A stretch of 64,000 nt of DNA from Rhizobium favelukesii (GTDB lineage Bacteria; Pseudomonadota; Alphaproteobacteria; Rhizobiales; Rhizobiaceae). The notes below the pieces were generated by a model that saw only the letters and a list, made by a program, of their open reading frames with translations, had not been told where the DNA came from and ran no database searches. The translations under genes and the position numbers were made by a program. The stretch spans positions 930,001-994,000 of the forward strand of contig NZ_HG916855.1 in the NCBI RefSeq assembly GCF_000577275.2, written 5' to 3'. Of this stretch, positions 34,062 to 43,078 are shown one piece after another. How positions within the stretch are numbered: the stretch's first letter is position 1; each line of letters starts with the position of its first letter.

Positions 34062-35159
34062 ATGACCCTGAACCGTATTTATGCCTCTCTTCCATTTCTT
34101 CTATCGATCTCCCTGCTTGTCGGCTGTGATCAAAACTCCGCCGCGGGACAGCAGGCGGCTCCCCGTCCTGTTAAAGTCGTCATAGCCGCGGCCGAACAGG
34201 ACAAAATGCCAAGCTTGCCCGGCGTCGTGCGAGCCCGCATCGAGACCGACCTGGCGTTCCGGACTCTTGGGCGGATGGTGTCTCGCAAGGTCGACGTCGG
34301 CGACCTCGTCCACAAGGGGGACGTCCTTGCGCAGCTTGATCCTCTCACTTTGCAGTTCGCGGTCAAGAGCGCCGAAGCCGATCTGCGCAACGCCCAGGCG
34401 CAGTTGGAGAACGCCGCGACGACCGAAACGCGCAAGCGAAGGCTCGTCCAGAGCAATGCGGCAAGCATTGCCGATCACGATCTTGCCGAACAGCAGCTCA
34501 AGTCGGCCGCCGCCAATGCTGCGAAAGCGACGGCGAGCCTTGCCAAGGCGCATGAGCAGCTAGGCTACTCCGAGCTGAGGGCCGAGTTCGATGGCGTCGT
34601 GACCGCCACGTCCGCGGAAATGGGCCAGACCGTCTCGGCCGGCCAGCCTGTCCTGAAACTGGCACGCCTCGAACAGCGCGACGTGGTCGTCGATGTTCCC
34701 GAGGCGCAGTTCAGTAACATTCGCCTGGACGACCGCTTTAATGTCGCCCTTCAACTCGACAGCAGGATTCAAGCCATTGGCGTCGTCCGCGAGATCGCGC
34801 CTCAGGCCGATCCCAACACCCGCACCTATCGGCTGAAGATCGCAATCGATCAGGCGCCCGACATCTTCCGCCTCGGCGCCGTGGTCACCGCGACGCCGCT
34901 TGTCGAAGTAAGGAAGCAGGCGATCGCGCTGCCGCTCTCCGCCGTCCGCTATGAAGGCGGCGCCAGCCAGGTATGGGTGGTGGATCGCTCCACAGCCCAA
35001 GTCGCCCTGAGGGCGGTTGAGCTCGATAGCCCGGCGTCCGACGCCCGTTCCGTCCTGGTTCTATCGGGCCTGCGGGAAGGGGAAGAGATCGTCATCGCCG
35101 GTGTCGATGAACTCGTCGATGGACAGAAGGTGAAACTCGGACAGGAGCCACGCCCGTGA
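34062..35159 (+). CDS. RND efflux periplasmic adaptor lipoprotein (second of two)
   Basis: A 365-residue adaptor related to but distinct from the previous one. Lipobox LVGC near residue 19; lipoyl halves RMVSRKVDVGDLVHKGDVLA and VVTATSAEMGQTVSAGQPVL flank a coiled-coil hairpin. The ATG at 34062 was chosen over 34011 because it sits right after the previous stop. Its stop overlaps the start of the pump gene (GTGAATAA region). Two adaptors per pump recall systems where heteromeric adaptors contact one pump, as in some rhizobial loci. Confidence 0.9.
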   Translation: MTLNRIYASLPFLLSISLLVGCDQNSAAGQQAAPRPVKVVIAAAEQDKMPSLPGVVRARIETDLAFRTLGRMVSRKVDVGDLVHKGDVLAQLDPLTLQFAVKSAEADLRNAQAQLENAATTETRKRRLVQSNAASIADHDLAEQQLKSAAANAAKATASLAKAHEQLGYSELRAEFDGVVTATSAEMGQTVSAGQPVLKLARLEQRDVVVDVPEAQFSNIRLDDRFNVALQLDSRIQAIGVVREIAPQADPNTRTYRLKIAIDQAPDIFRLGAVVTATPLVEVRKQAIALPLSAVRYEGGASQVWVVDRSTAQVALRAVELDSPASDARSVLVLSGLREGEEIVIAGVDELVDGQKVKLGQEPRP

Positions 35160-38100
35160 ATAAATTCAACCTTTCTGACTGGGCGCTCGAGCATCGCTCT
35201 CTCGTCTGGTATTTCATGATAATGTTCGCGGCGGCAGGCGCCTTTGCCTACCTCGGGCTCGGCCGCGAGGAGGATCCATCCTTCACCATCAAGACGATGG
35301 TGATCCAGGCCCAGTGGCCCGGCGCTTCTGCCGAGGAGGTGACACAGCAGGTTACCGACCGTATCGAAAAGAAGCTGCAGGAACTCGACAACCTCGAACA
35401 CACGCGCAGCATCACGACCGCCGGTCAGACGACCGTCTTCGTCGACCTGCTGCCGGATACGAACGCGCGGGACGTGAAGCCCACCTGGTCGCGGGTCCGC
35501 AACCTGGTCGACGACATCAAGCACGAATTTCCCCACGGCGTGGTTGGTCCCTTCTTCGACGACCAATTCGGCGACGTCTATGGCAATATCTTTGCCTTTA
35601 CGGGCGACAGCGGACTTAGCCAGAGGGAACTGCGTGATTTCGCGGAGAACGCCCGAACGCAGATCCTCAAGATCCCCGACGTCGGCAAGGTCGACATCGT
35701 CGGTGCGCAGGATGAGGTGATCTACCTCGAATTCTCCACCCGCAAGATCGCCGCCCTCGGCATCGACCGCGCCGACATTATTGCCACGCTGCAGGCGCAG
35801 AACGCCGTCACCCAGTCCGGCTTTGTGGAAACCGGGCCGGAACGCGTCGCTTTGCGGGTCGGCGGGCGCTTCATCTCCGAAGACACCTTGCGTGGGATCA
35901 ATCTTCGGGTCAACGACCGCTTCTTCCCGCTGACGGACGTCGCCACCATCACCCGCGGCTACGTCGATCCGCCAACGTCGCTCTTTCGCTTCAACGGAAA
36001 GCCAGCCATTGGGCTCGCCATCGGCATGAAGACAGGCGGCAATCTGCTCGCCTTCGGAGAAACGCTCGAAAAGACGATGGGTAACATCGTCCAGGAGCTT
36101 CCGGTCGGCGTCTCCGTCGAAAAGGTCTCCGACCAGCCGAAGGTGGTCGAGGAGGCGGTTGGGGGCTTCACAAAGGCCCTGTTCGAGGCGGTCGCGATCG
36201 TACTCGCGATCAGCTTCATCAGCCTCGGGATGAGGGCCGGCCTGGTGGTGGCAATCGCGATCCCGTTGGTGCTCGCCATCACCTTCCTGGTGATGCTCTA
36301 CACGGGCATCTCGCTGCAGCGCATCTCGCTCGGAGCGCTGATCATCGCGCTTGGCCTCCTCGTCGACGACGCCATGATCGCCGTCGAGATGATGGTCGCG
36401 CGGCTGGAAGCAGGTGACAGTCTCACGAAAGCCGCCACCTACGTCTATACTTCGACGGCCTTCCCGATGCTGACCGGCACGCTGGTCACTGTCGCAGGCT
36501 TCATCCCCGTCGCTTTCAACAAGAGCAGCGCGGGTGAGTTCACCTTCACCCTTTTCGTCGTCATTGCGGTTTCACTCGTCGTTTCGTGGGTGGTCGCCGT
36601 CGTGTTCACGCCGCTGATCGGCGTGACCATTCTACCGAAGACGATGAAGAAGCACGCCGAGCACAAGGGTCGCTTTGCCAAGGTTTTTTCCAGCCTTCTG
36701 CAGTTCTGCCTGCGCTGGCGCTGGATGACGATCGTCGCAACGGTCCTTCTCTTCGCTGGATCGATCGTCGGCCTGTCGATGGTGCAACAGCAGTTCTTCC
36801 CGAGCTCCGACCGTCCCGAGCTGATCGTCGACTGGAACCTGCCGCAGAACAGCTCGATCGCCGAAACGAGCCGCCAGATGGCCCAGTTCGAGCATGAGAT
36901 GCTGGCCGGCAACCCTGGCGTCGAACATTGGTCGACATACGTTGGCAGGGGTGCGCCGCGCTTCGTTCTTTCCTTCGACGTGCAGCCGGCCGACGTGTCC
37001 ATCGGCCAGACGATCATCGTCACCAAGGGGCTCGATGTCCGGGACAAGCTGAAGCAGCAGATGGAAGCCTACCTTCAGAAGACGTTTCCGGGAACGGACG
37101 CCTACGTGAAGCTACTGGACATTGGCCCTCCGGTTGGCAAGCCGATCCAGTACCGTGTGTCCGGTGAAAATCTGCAGACGGTGCGCGACCTGGCACAGAA
37201 GCTGGGCTCGATCGTCGGCACCCATCCCTCCCTTACGAACCTTGCCTTCAATTGGAACGAGCCGGCCCGCGTCATGAAGATAGACGTGCTGCAGGACAAG
37301 GCCAGACAGCTCGGCGTCTCGTCCCAGGACATCGCAATGGCGCTCAACACCGTCGTCCAAGGAAATGCCGTAACGCAGGTCCGGGATGACATCTATCTGG
37401 TCGATGTCATCGGCCGTGCCGCGGAAAAGGAGCGCGGCTCGATCGACACGCTGCTTGACCTGCAACTGCAGAGCAGTAGTGGTCAATCCGTCCCGCTGTC
37501 ATCGGTCGCGACCTTCCATTATGAGCTCGAACAGCCGACGATCTGGCGGCGCGACAGGGTTCCGACCATCACGATCAAGGCCGGGATCGGCGATGCGACG
37601 CAGCCGGCGACCGTCGTAAAGGCGCTCTCCGACAAGGTTTCGGCCTTCGAAAAGACGCTTCCGGCGGGGTATTCCGTCAAGGTCGGCGGCGCGGTCGAGG
37701 AGAGCGCCAAGTCGCAGGGTCCGATCGCCAAGGTGGCGCCGGCGATGTTCGTCATCATGGCGACGCTGCTGATGATCCAGCTGCAGAGCTTCCACAGGCT
37801 GTTACTGGTCTTCTCCGTGGCGCCGCTGGCCCTCATCGGCGTCGTCGTGGCGCTGCTTGTCAGCAACTCGCCATTGGGGTTCGTCGCACTCCTAGGCGTC
37901 CTCGCGCTGGTCGGAATCCTCATCCGCAACTCCGTGATCCTGATCGTCCAGATCGAGGAACTGCGTGCAGAGGGAATGTCGGCATGGAACGCGGTGGTAG
38001 AGGCGACCGAACATCGAATGCGGCCGATCATGCTCACGGCCGCGGCCGCAACGCTCGCCCTGATCCCGATCTCGCATGAGATTTTCTGGGGTCCCATGGC

Positions 38101-38209
38101 CTACGCGATGATGGGTGGGATCGTCGTGGGAACGGCGCTCACACTTCTCTTCCTGCCGGCGCTCTACGTCGCCTGGTTCCGGATCCCTCGCGAAGTCGAG
38201 CAGAACTGA
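35156..38209 (+). CDS. RND family efflux pump (AcrB-like inner-membrane transporter)
   Basis: A 1017-residue pump with 12 predicted membrane helices and two large periplasmic loops. TM4 carries the proton-relay acid pair in GLLVDDAMIAVEMMVARLEA. Other RND marks are the first helix LVWYFMIMFAAAGAFAYLGL, QWPGASAEEVTQQVTDRIEK in the porter domain, and GILIRNSVILIVQIEELRAE near TM11. It starts with GTG/ATG overlapping the second adaptor gene. Likely substrates: drugs, dyes or aromatic compounds, as in hydrophobic-amphiphile efflux pumps; not determinable from sequence. Confidence 0.92.
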   Translation: MNKFNLSDWALEHRSLVWYFMIMFAAAGAFAYLGLGREEDPSFTIKTMVIQAQWPGASAEEVTQQVTDRIEKKLQELDNLEHTRSITTAGQTTVFVDLLPDTNARDVKPTWSRVRNLVDDIKHEFPHGVVGPFFDDQFGDVYGNIFAFTGDSGLSQRELRDFAENARTQILKIPDVGKVDIVGAQDEVIYLEFSTRKIAALGIDRADIIATLQAQNAVTQSGFVETGPERVALRVGGRFISEDTLRGINLRVNDRFFPLTDVATITRGYVDPPTSLFRFNGKPAIGLAIGMKTGGNLLAFGETLEKTMGNIVQELPVGVSVEKVSDQPKVVEEAVGGFTKALFEAVAIVLAISFISLGMRAGLVVAIAIPLVLAITFLVMLYTGISLQRISLGALIIALGLLVDDAMIAVEMMVARLEAGDSLTKAATYVYTSTAFPMLTGTLVTVAGFIPVAFNKSSAGEFTFTLFVVIAVSLVVSWVVAVVFTPLIGVTILPKTMKKHAEHKGRFAKVFSSLLQFCLRWRWMTIVATVLLFAGSIVGLSMVQQQFFPSSDRPELIVDWNLPQNSSIAETSRQMAQFEHEMLAGNPGVEHWSTYVGRGAPRFVLSFDVQPADVSIGQTIIVTKGLDVRDKLKQQMEAYLQKTFPGTDAYVKLLDIGPPVGKPIQYRVSGENLQTVRDLAQKLGSIVGTHPSLTNLAFNWNEPARVMKIDVLQDKARQLGVSSQDIAMALNTVVQGNAVTQVRDDIYLVDVIGRAAEKERGSIDTLLDLQLQSSSGQSVPLSSVATFHYELEQPTIWRRDRVPTITIKAGIGDATQPATVVKALSDKVSAFEKTLPAGYSVKVGGAVEESAKSQGPIAKVAPAMFVIMATLLMIQLQSFHRLLLVFSVAPLALIGVVVALLVSNSPLGFVALLGVLALVGILIRNSVILIVQIEELRAEGMSAWNAVVEATEHRMRPIMLTAAAATLALIPISHEIFWGPMAYAMMGGIVVGTALTLLFLPALYVAWFRIPREVEQN

Positions 38210-38210
38210 G

Positions 38211-39500
38211 ATGACGACATCGCTCTCGATCCCTGGGCGCATTGCCCAGGGTCTCACCGGATACAGCCTCACTGCGACGATCGCCGCCATTCATTGCGCG
38301 TGCAGAACCGTCTCAGTCCTCGTGGCCCTGTCTCTCATTACATCGGGTTGCGCCAATCGGGCGCAGAACGTCCTTCAGCCTCTCGCCGTGGCCCCGACCG
38401 GCACGAGCCGGGTCACCATGCTCGTCGCCACGACACGTAAGCCTACGGAGGATCCCGGCAAACTCTTTTCCGGCGACCGCGGGACGGCGATTTCCCTCAA
38501 TAGCGTCGATGTGTCCGTCCCGCCCGACCGGAACCGCAAGATCGGAGAGGTGCAGTGGCCGTCCCGCATGCCGCCCAACCCGCAAAAGGAGTTTGCGGTC
38601 ACGCAGGTTGCCAAGGTGCAATCCGAGGGCCAGGCTTTCGACTGGTACCGGAAGAATCGAAACACGAAGCATCAGGTCATCATTTTCGTGCATGGCTTCA
38701 ACAACACCTACGCCGACGCTGTCTTCCGCTTCGCGCAGATCGTCCATGACTCGGGAACCGACGCCGCACCGATCCTCTTCACTTGGCCATCAAGGGGCCG
38801 TGTCTTCGACTACCTCTACGACAAGGAGAGCGCAAACTATTCGCGCAGGGCTTTGGAGGATCTGATCCTCCAGGCGGTCAAAAGTCCCGACGTCTCCGAT
38901 GTGACGATCCTCGCTCACTCCATGGGCGGCTGGCTCGCGGCCGAGGCCCTGCGCGGCGTCGCTATGCGCGAGAAATCAATCCCGGCGAAGGTCAAGAACG
39001 TCGTTCTCGCATCGCCGGACATCGACATCGACGTGTTTCGCCGTCAGTTCACCGAGATGGGGCCGAAGCGGCCGCACTTTGTGATCTTGACGTCGACGCG
39101 CGACAAGGCGCTGGAGATGTCGAGCTGGCTATCTGGTGGCGTCAGCCGCGTCGGCGGGTCCGATCTCAGACCGTATGCGCCTCTTCTCGACGAACTCGGC
39201 GTTTCCGTCATCGACACCAGCGCCATCGCGACGAACGATCCGCTCGGCCACAATGCCTTCGCCGACAGTCCCGAGATCGTGCGCCTGCTCGGGCGGCGGC
39301 TGGCCGGGCAGAGCCTGGAGGGCGGAAAGACCAGCGTTGCCGATCAGATCGGGGTGACTGCGGCCAATTTCGCCGGCTCGGCTGCGCGTCTTGCCGTGGC
39401 GGCGCCAGTCGCGGTCATCAGCCCTGAAGCACGAGAAATCCTGAAGGAGGAGCTCTCCTCCGACGGCGGAACGATCAAGGATGGGCAGATTTCGTACTGA
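38211..39500 (+). CDS. Lipoprotein alpha/beta hydrolase (DUF900-like)
   Basis: A 429-residue protein with an N-terminal hydrophobic segment ending in a lipobox (SLITSGC, Cys about residue 46). The hydrolase core has VIIFVHGFNNTYADAVFRFA (oxyanion region) and ILAHSMGGWLAAEALRG with the nucleophile Ser. ASPDIDIDVFRRQF follows, typical of DUF900 proteins. It starts one base after the pump stop, so it is part of the efflux operon; hydrolases of this family often accompany rhizobial export operons. Substrate unknown. Confidence 0.85.
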   Translation: MTTSLSIPGRIAQGLTGYSLTATIAAIHCACRTVSVLVALSLITSGCANRAQNVLQPLAVAPTGTSRVTMLVATTRKPTEDPGKLFSGDRGTAISLNSVDVSVPPDRNRKIGEVQWPSRMPPNPQKEFAVTQVAKVQSEGQAFDWYRKNRNTKHQVIIFVHGFNNTYADAVFRFAQIVHDSGTDAAPILFTWPSRGRVFDYLYDKESANYSRRALEDLILQAVKSPDVSDVTILAHSMGGWLAAEALRGVAMREKSIPAKVKNVVLASPDIDIDVFRRQFTEMGPKRPHFVILTSTRDKALEMSSWLSGGVSRVGGSDLRPYAPLLDELGVSVIDTSAIATNDPLGHNAFADSPEIVRLLGRRLAGQSLEGGKTSVADQIGVTAANFAGSAARLAVAAPVAVISPEAREILKEELSSDGGTIKDGQISY

Positions 39501-39563
39501 ACCTTCAAGCGGCTTAGCCCGAAGTCTGAAACCCCGTCCAGCTAGGACTCGATAGATTGGCAA

Positions 39564-39935
39564 ATGGAAGTTGGAACGATTGTAAGACACCCGCCGCGAG
39601 CTGAATACGCATCCCGGATCATCGAAGCCGGCACGGAAGCGTGCCGGCTGTACGGGCCGTCGAAGACAAACGTCGCCGACATCGCCCGGCTTCTTGGGAA
39701 GTCCCCAGCCAGCGTCTACAAAATCTTCCCCTCCAAAGCTACGATATGGAATGCCGTCGCGGAAAATTTCTTCCAAACCGATGTGCGCTTCCCCGCCGTA
39801 TCTACCGATAGCCTCAATGCCGCGGACCGCCTCCAAGAACACGTGCTCGGGCAACACCACTCGATGCTGAAGGCATGTCACGGCGACCGCCAAATGTTCA
39901 ACCTCGTTGTTCTCGCTGCAGAGTTGGACGTCGGA
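39564..39935 (+). pseudogene. Truncated TetR regulator downstream of the RND operon
   Basis: The N-terminal 120 or so residues are a normal TetR of the AefR subtype: YGPSKTNVADIARLLGKSPA, then SVYKIFPSKATIWNAV, and the start of the ligand domain (LKACHGDRQMFNLVVLAAEL). After about 39935 the frame runs into unrelated DNA, so the second half of the ligand domain is missing. The reading frame stays open to 40073 by chance. This gene lies where the RND operon's local repressor would be expected, and it is probably non-functional. Confidence 0.75.
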
Positions 39936-39944
39936 ACGCTGCCT

Positions 39945-40021
39945 TCGGTCAGTTTGCACCGCCGCCCGGCGGTCCACCGCCCCTGCCGTCTGGAGGCCCA
40001 CCACATCTCCCGTCGGGAGGG
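39945..40021 (+). pseudogene. Fragment of a Pro-rich exported-protein gene
   Basis: About 70 bp read AFGQFAPPPGGPPPLPSGGP and match the start of the mature part of the protein at 20924-22060 (AFGQFAPPPGGPPSLPMGGP). The match is visible at DNA level too (CTTCGGTCAGTTTGC in both). It joins a truncated TetR gene on the left and a PPK2 fragment on the right. Confidence 0.65.
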
Positions 40022-40022
40022 C

Positions 40023-40265
40023 GATGGATCTCGAGAGCTATCATCGCTGGTGGGATTACACCAAGGCCTATGACGAGATGATCCGCGCGACCGACTCGCT
40101 ACACGCGCCCTGGTGGATCGTGAACTCGAACGACAGGAAGTCGGCGCGCATCAACTGCATCACTCACCTTCTGAAGTCGATCCCCTACGAGCGGGTGAAG
40201 TTCGATGAGCCGAAGCTCGGGAAACGGCAGAAGCGCCCTGACGACCACCTCGGACACCACCGCCC
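40023..40265 (+). pseudogene. C-terminal fragment of polyphosphate kinase 2 (PPK2)
   Basis: The frame MDLESYHRWWDYTKAYDEMI, then SLHAPWWIVNSNDRKSARIN and CITHLLKSIPYE, corresponds to the conserved C-terminal region of PPK2-family nucleotide/polyphosphate kinases. The N-terminal two thirds with the Walker motifs are absent. The fragment begins exactly at the junction with the Pro-rich gene piece. After KRPDDH the homology ends. Confidence 0.7.
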
Positions 40266-40481
40266 GAAACACCGTGCCAAGTGTGTTCTGGATGGGCGTG
40301 GCTTGGTGCATGGATCGTTCAGCGGTCTGAGCTAGTAAGCCGCACGTCGACCTGCTCTCGCTTCGCGAAGAGTAATCGAAACCCGGCATGTCCAGGAGCG
40401 GCAATCCATGCAGCCGAAGCGAAGTATTTCATCGTAATTCCAGTTCCACGCTCTATTTCTATCTTTAGAAGGAGTATTAAC

Positions 40482-40730
40482 TTGGAAAATCTAAGAGAAT
40501 TTGCGTCCAGCACAAATGGTGATCGGTGGTTTCTAGGCATCGACAATGTATCCAACAAAGAAGTTGTTGTTCACCGGGGCAACCCATCGTCGGGCGGTCA
40601 TGAAACCACAACTGCGGTGACCTCATTTTTGAACCAGCGGCCGTTCGGCCCGGAACATAGGGCTTTGGATTCGTTGCTCGCCAATCGAAGGGCCACCGAG
40701 AGCGAACAGACGCCCACGAAACCGGTCTAA
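40482..40730 (+). CDS. Small rhizobial hypothetical protein
   Basis: An 82-residue protein starting at TTG 40482, where AAGGAG lies 7 bases upstream. The sequence LENLREFASSTNGDRWFLG and the C-terminal FLNQRPFGPEHRALDSLL follow a pattern I recognise as common in small rhizobial proteins of unknown function. The longer frame from 40281 lacks a ribosome binding site. The following 40731-41052 contains no gene that I can support. Confidence 0.65.
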   Translation: MENLREFASSTNGDRWFLGIDNVSNKEVVVHRGNPSSGGHETTTAVTSFLNQRPFGPEHRALDSLLANRRATESEQTPTKPV

Positions 40731-41052
40731 CGTGGCATAGAATACCAGGGGAAACGGCTGCGCCCCCGACATCAGAAGCGCTGGATCCGCAAGCAACCAG
40801 CGCCGGCGGTCAAGCCGGGAGGGTAGCCCCGGCACCAATTCGAGCAAGCGCGGCGGCATTGCGGCTGCGACATTCGTGGTAGGCGACGGCCGCCGAAGAT
40901 AGCCGTGGTCGGTTAAGGGTGGCGCAAAGACCTTGTGAGAGCCCCGCCTTCGGGTCCGTAGGGCAACAATCGGAAGCTTCGCTTTCCCGAACAAGACCAG
41001 AGGAACTTTTCAACGCCACAAAGCTTTGACCTCCAGAAAAGGAGATCAAACG

Positions 41053-41445
41053 ATGGGTATGAACTCACCAAAAGCCGGCGCACCTGGCACAACTGATCAG
41101 TCGCCACGCTGGGAAGGCCCCAAGAAGAACCGGCCACGCGGTTACCTTCCTGCAAAAGATGATCCGGATGTCGATCGAGACGCTGTGGGCGAAAACAACC
41201 AGGATCCGGAACTACGCCGGCCGTCTGACGCCCTCAAGACTAAAGAGGACGCGAAGGGCCAGTTTGCAAAATCGCGCGCCGACGGGGAAAGCAGTGGGGA
41301 AAGCAGTGGAGTCGCGAGTGCGAAGCCTACTGTGATCACCGGGTCCGAAGATGTCACCGGCAACCGCACTCCGCCCGGAACTGAGGGGCCAGAAAAGGAT
41401 TGGGATGTCAATTTTGACGAGACCGAACCGGACCGTTCTCGCTAG
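41053..41445 (+). CDS. Hydrophilic, probably disordered protein
   Basis: A 130-residue, very polar protein rich in Pro, Asp, Glu, Lys and Ser, with no hydrophobic core: KKNRPRGYLPAKDDPDVDRD, SGESSGVASAKPTVITGSED. AAGGAG sits 8 bases before the ATG at 41053. The composition resembles stress-induced hydrophilic proteins of soil bacteria (inference). It ends at a bidirectional terminator shared with the convergent gene at 41512. Confidence 0.6.
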   Translation: MGMNSPKAGAPGTTDQSPRWEGPKKNRPRGYLPAKDDPDVDRDAVGENNQDPELRRPSDALKTKEDAKGQFAKSRADGESSGESSGVASAKPTVITGSEDVTGNRTPPGTEGPEKDWDVNFDETEPDRSR

Positions 41446-41476
41446 GTTCTCAATCGCAATTCGATAGGCTTCTAAC

Positions 41477-41510
41477 CCGCCGCCTTAGCGGGTCGGCGGG
41501 CTTTCTTTGC
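41477..41510. terminator. Terminator between convergent genes
   Basis: CCCGCCG (41477-41483) and CGGCGGG (41495-41501) form a GC-rich stem, followed on plus by CTTTCTTT. It lies between convergent genes 41053-41445 and 41512-41736 and can serve both. Confidence 0.65.
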
Positions 41511-41511
41511 C

Positions 41512-41736
41512 TCAGGCTCGCCCTGGTGGGGCGACAGCGGCATTTGTCGTCAGCCGTCGTATGACTTCCGCAGCCAGCTCCGTCACATCGTAGACAATCG
41601 ACGCTCCGTGGGCGCTGGTTGCCGTCGTGACGATCTGCGTTCGGTCCGGAAGCGCCACCAACGACACCACCTGATCCGGGTTTATGAAGACAGGCATCGC
41701 CGCCTGCCCAATCAAGGTCAATTGCACAAGCCTCAT
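41512..41736 (-). CDS. Small hypothetical protein
   Basis: A 74-residue protein with beta-strand-rich N-terminus (LVQLTLIGQAAMPVFINPDQ, VVSLVALPDRTQIVTT) and a helical C-terminus (VTELAAEVIRRLT). GGAGGAA lies a few bases before the ATG. It resembles short rhizobial proteins with one small folded domain; function unknown. Confidence 0.6.
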   Translation of the reverse strand: MRLVQLTLIGQAAMPVFINPDQVVSLVALPDRTQIVTTATSAHGASIVYDVTELAAEVIRRLTTNAAVAPPGRA

Positions 41737-41867
41737 GTCATTCCTCCGGGACGAAAAACGCTCTTCGCGCTTTAAAACGCAGGAGGTTTGGAAGGGTTCA
41801 AGAGGTACGGCGGTCCTGTGGGTTCAGCAGCTACCAGAGAAAACTCTTGGCAGAACTTTAACCCCGC

Positions 41868-42041
41868 TTAGCGATCGCCGTGCCGGATCCGATCTCGGTA
41901 GAGCTTGCGCTCCTCTTCCGTGGCGCTGGTATCGACGTCCTGGCTGAGCACGCGGGGAGAGGTGGGCGTCGCCCACGGTTTAGAGTGGTTCTCGCGCTCC
42001 CATACAGATTTGGCGAGCCGTTCTATCTCGTCGTCGTTCAT
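41868..42041 (-). CDS. Small hydrophilic hypothetical protein
   Basis: A 57-residue protein, MNDDEIERLAKSVWERENHS to the basic end LYRDRIRHGDR. Two ATG codons lie in tandem; the second, at 42041, has GGAGG at 5 bases and is preferred. The KSVWERE-N/G-P pattern is one I associate with small DUF2934-like proteins of rhizobia (IxxxAxxxWExEGxP), which supports a real gene. Function unknown. Confidence 0.6.
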   Translation of the reverse strand: MNDDEIERLAKSVWERENHSKPWATPTSPRVLSQDVDTSATEEERKLYRDRIRHGDR

Positions 42042-42199
42042 CATTTCCTCCGCTGTCGGCTTGGCGATCGGGGCACTGCACCGAGGAGATACTGCTCTCA
42101 AAGACAGTGCGGCGATAGTTCTTGCCGTCTGCCGGTCCTATCAGCCCCGGGACAGGGATCAGATGCGAAACAATCCGGCCCGTTGCGCATTTATCACCT

Positions 42200-42406
42200 T
42201 ATCGCGGCGTGGCTGTGGTCACAGCGAACATATGGCTCGGGTTAGCAGAATGGCTGGCTCATACGTTCATCGACGAGGCGAAGGTGCGCGGAAGGACAAA
42301 TTTCGCCCAGGATCAGGCGCTGCATATCGCCTGCAAAATCGTCTGGCTCGCCTACCTCGCCCTGTCCGGAACGCTGCTGCATGGGCCGTCTATCTCGCCT
42401 TGGTAG
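42200..42406 (+). pseudogene. C-terminal relic of a DUF3307-type membrane protein
   Basis: The frame reads VVTANIWLGLAEWLAHTFID, then EAKVRGRTNFAQDQALHIAC and a hydrophobic end to a stop at 42404. The HxxID-K...DQALH pattern is that of DUF3307 membrane proteins. The N-terminal helices are missing and no start is evident, so this is a truncated remnant. The rest of 42042-42557 shows nothing else. Confidence 0.5.
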
Positions 42407-42557
42407 CGGTAACGTTCGGTCTGGCATCGTTGCAAATAGGATGGCTGCGGTAAGACTGGGTGGCCGCTCTGCCCAGCTGCCAGTCATCCCAGCCGCCGGG
42501 ATAAGGGATATGGTGGGCGCTCCCTGGGGCAGGCGTTTGACCGTCGCCTGCCCGGGT

Positions 42558-42677
42558 TCACTTCTTAACGGTGTCCTTGACCTGAGAACCCAATGTGGGT
42601 GAGGCGCTTTTTGTAGCGGCCTTGTCCTTCTTAGGTTTCCTGGCTTCCTTGTTGCCGCGTACCTGACCTTTGGCCAT
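42558..42677 (-). CDS. 39-residue lysine-rich protein
   Basis: A short gene beginning MAKGQVRGNKEARKPKKDKA and ending VKDTVKK: highly basic and probably disordered. Proteins starting MAKGQxRGNxExKKPK are frequent in rhizobia, so I consider it real (family memory, no search). AGGAG lies 9 bases before the ATG at 42677, but it is buried in a 13-bp hairpin, so translation is probably controlled. Divergent from the gene at 42827. Confidence 0.7.
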   Translation of the reverse strand: MAKGQVRGNKEARKPKKDKAATKSASPTLGSQVKDTVKK

Positions 42678-42678
42678 T

Positions 42679-42710
42679 TGCTAGCTCTCCTAGTGAAAGG
42701 AGAGCTAGCA
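42679..42710 (-). promoter_or_regulatory. Hairpin sequestering the ribosome binding site of the 39-residue gene
   Basis: In the minus-strand RNA, TGCTAGCTCTCCT and AGGAGAGCTAGCA pair over 13 perfect base pairs with a 6-base loop. The 3' arm begins with the AGGAG ribosome binding site, and the hairpin ends one base before the start codon. There is no T run, so a terminator is unlikely. Probable RNA thermometer, or a target for a protein or small RNA that frees the site. Confidence 0.65.
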
Positions 42711-42826
42711 GTCATTAGTCGCTGAATAGCAAGCAAAATCTGGGTTTCTGACCACCACAGGTTCTCCGAGGCGGGTCTTCTGGTATCCGAGCCCGGCGGC
42801 ATCCGGACCAACAAAGGAGAAGACGC

Positions 42827-43078
42827 ATGAGCGTACAGGCAATGTTCTATGTGAACGAAATCAACCATCGCGCAACCAACTCCCCAGCCGACGTCAACGT
42901 CGAAGTGAAGATGAACGCTGCTTTCGGCGACTATCTACAGGATCTGCCCGAGGGCAATGGCGACTGGTCGAAGTGGACGCCGCAAGGCGAGCTTTCCATG
43001 ACCATTACCAACCGGGCAGCAATCGACGAGTTCGAGATCGGAGGCGTCTATCGCCCGACTTTCGAAAAAGCCGACTGA
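42827..43078 (+). CDS. Small hypothetical protein
   Basis: An 83-residue protein with beta-rich pattern: VQAMFYVNEINHRATNSPAD, NVEVKMNAAFGD, and GELSMTITNRAAIDEFEIG. AAAGGAG lies before the ATG. The composition (few charged clusters, alternating strands) suggests a compact folded domain. I do not recognise the family; it resembles small proteins found repeatedly in rhizobial genomes. Function unknown. Confidence 0.6.
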   Translation: MSVQAMFYVNEINHRATNSPADVNVEVKMNAAFGDYLQDLPEGNGDWSKWTPQGELSMTITNRAAIDEFEIGGVYRPTFEKAD

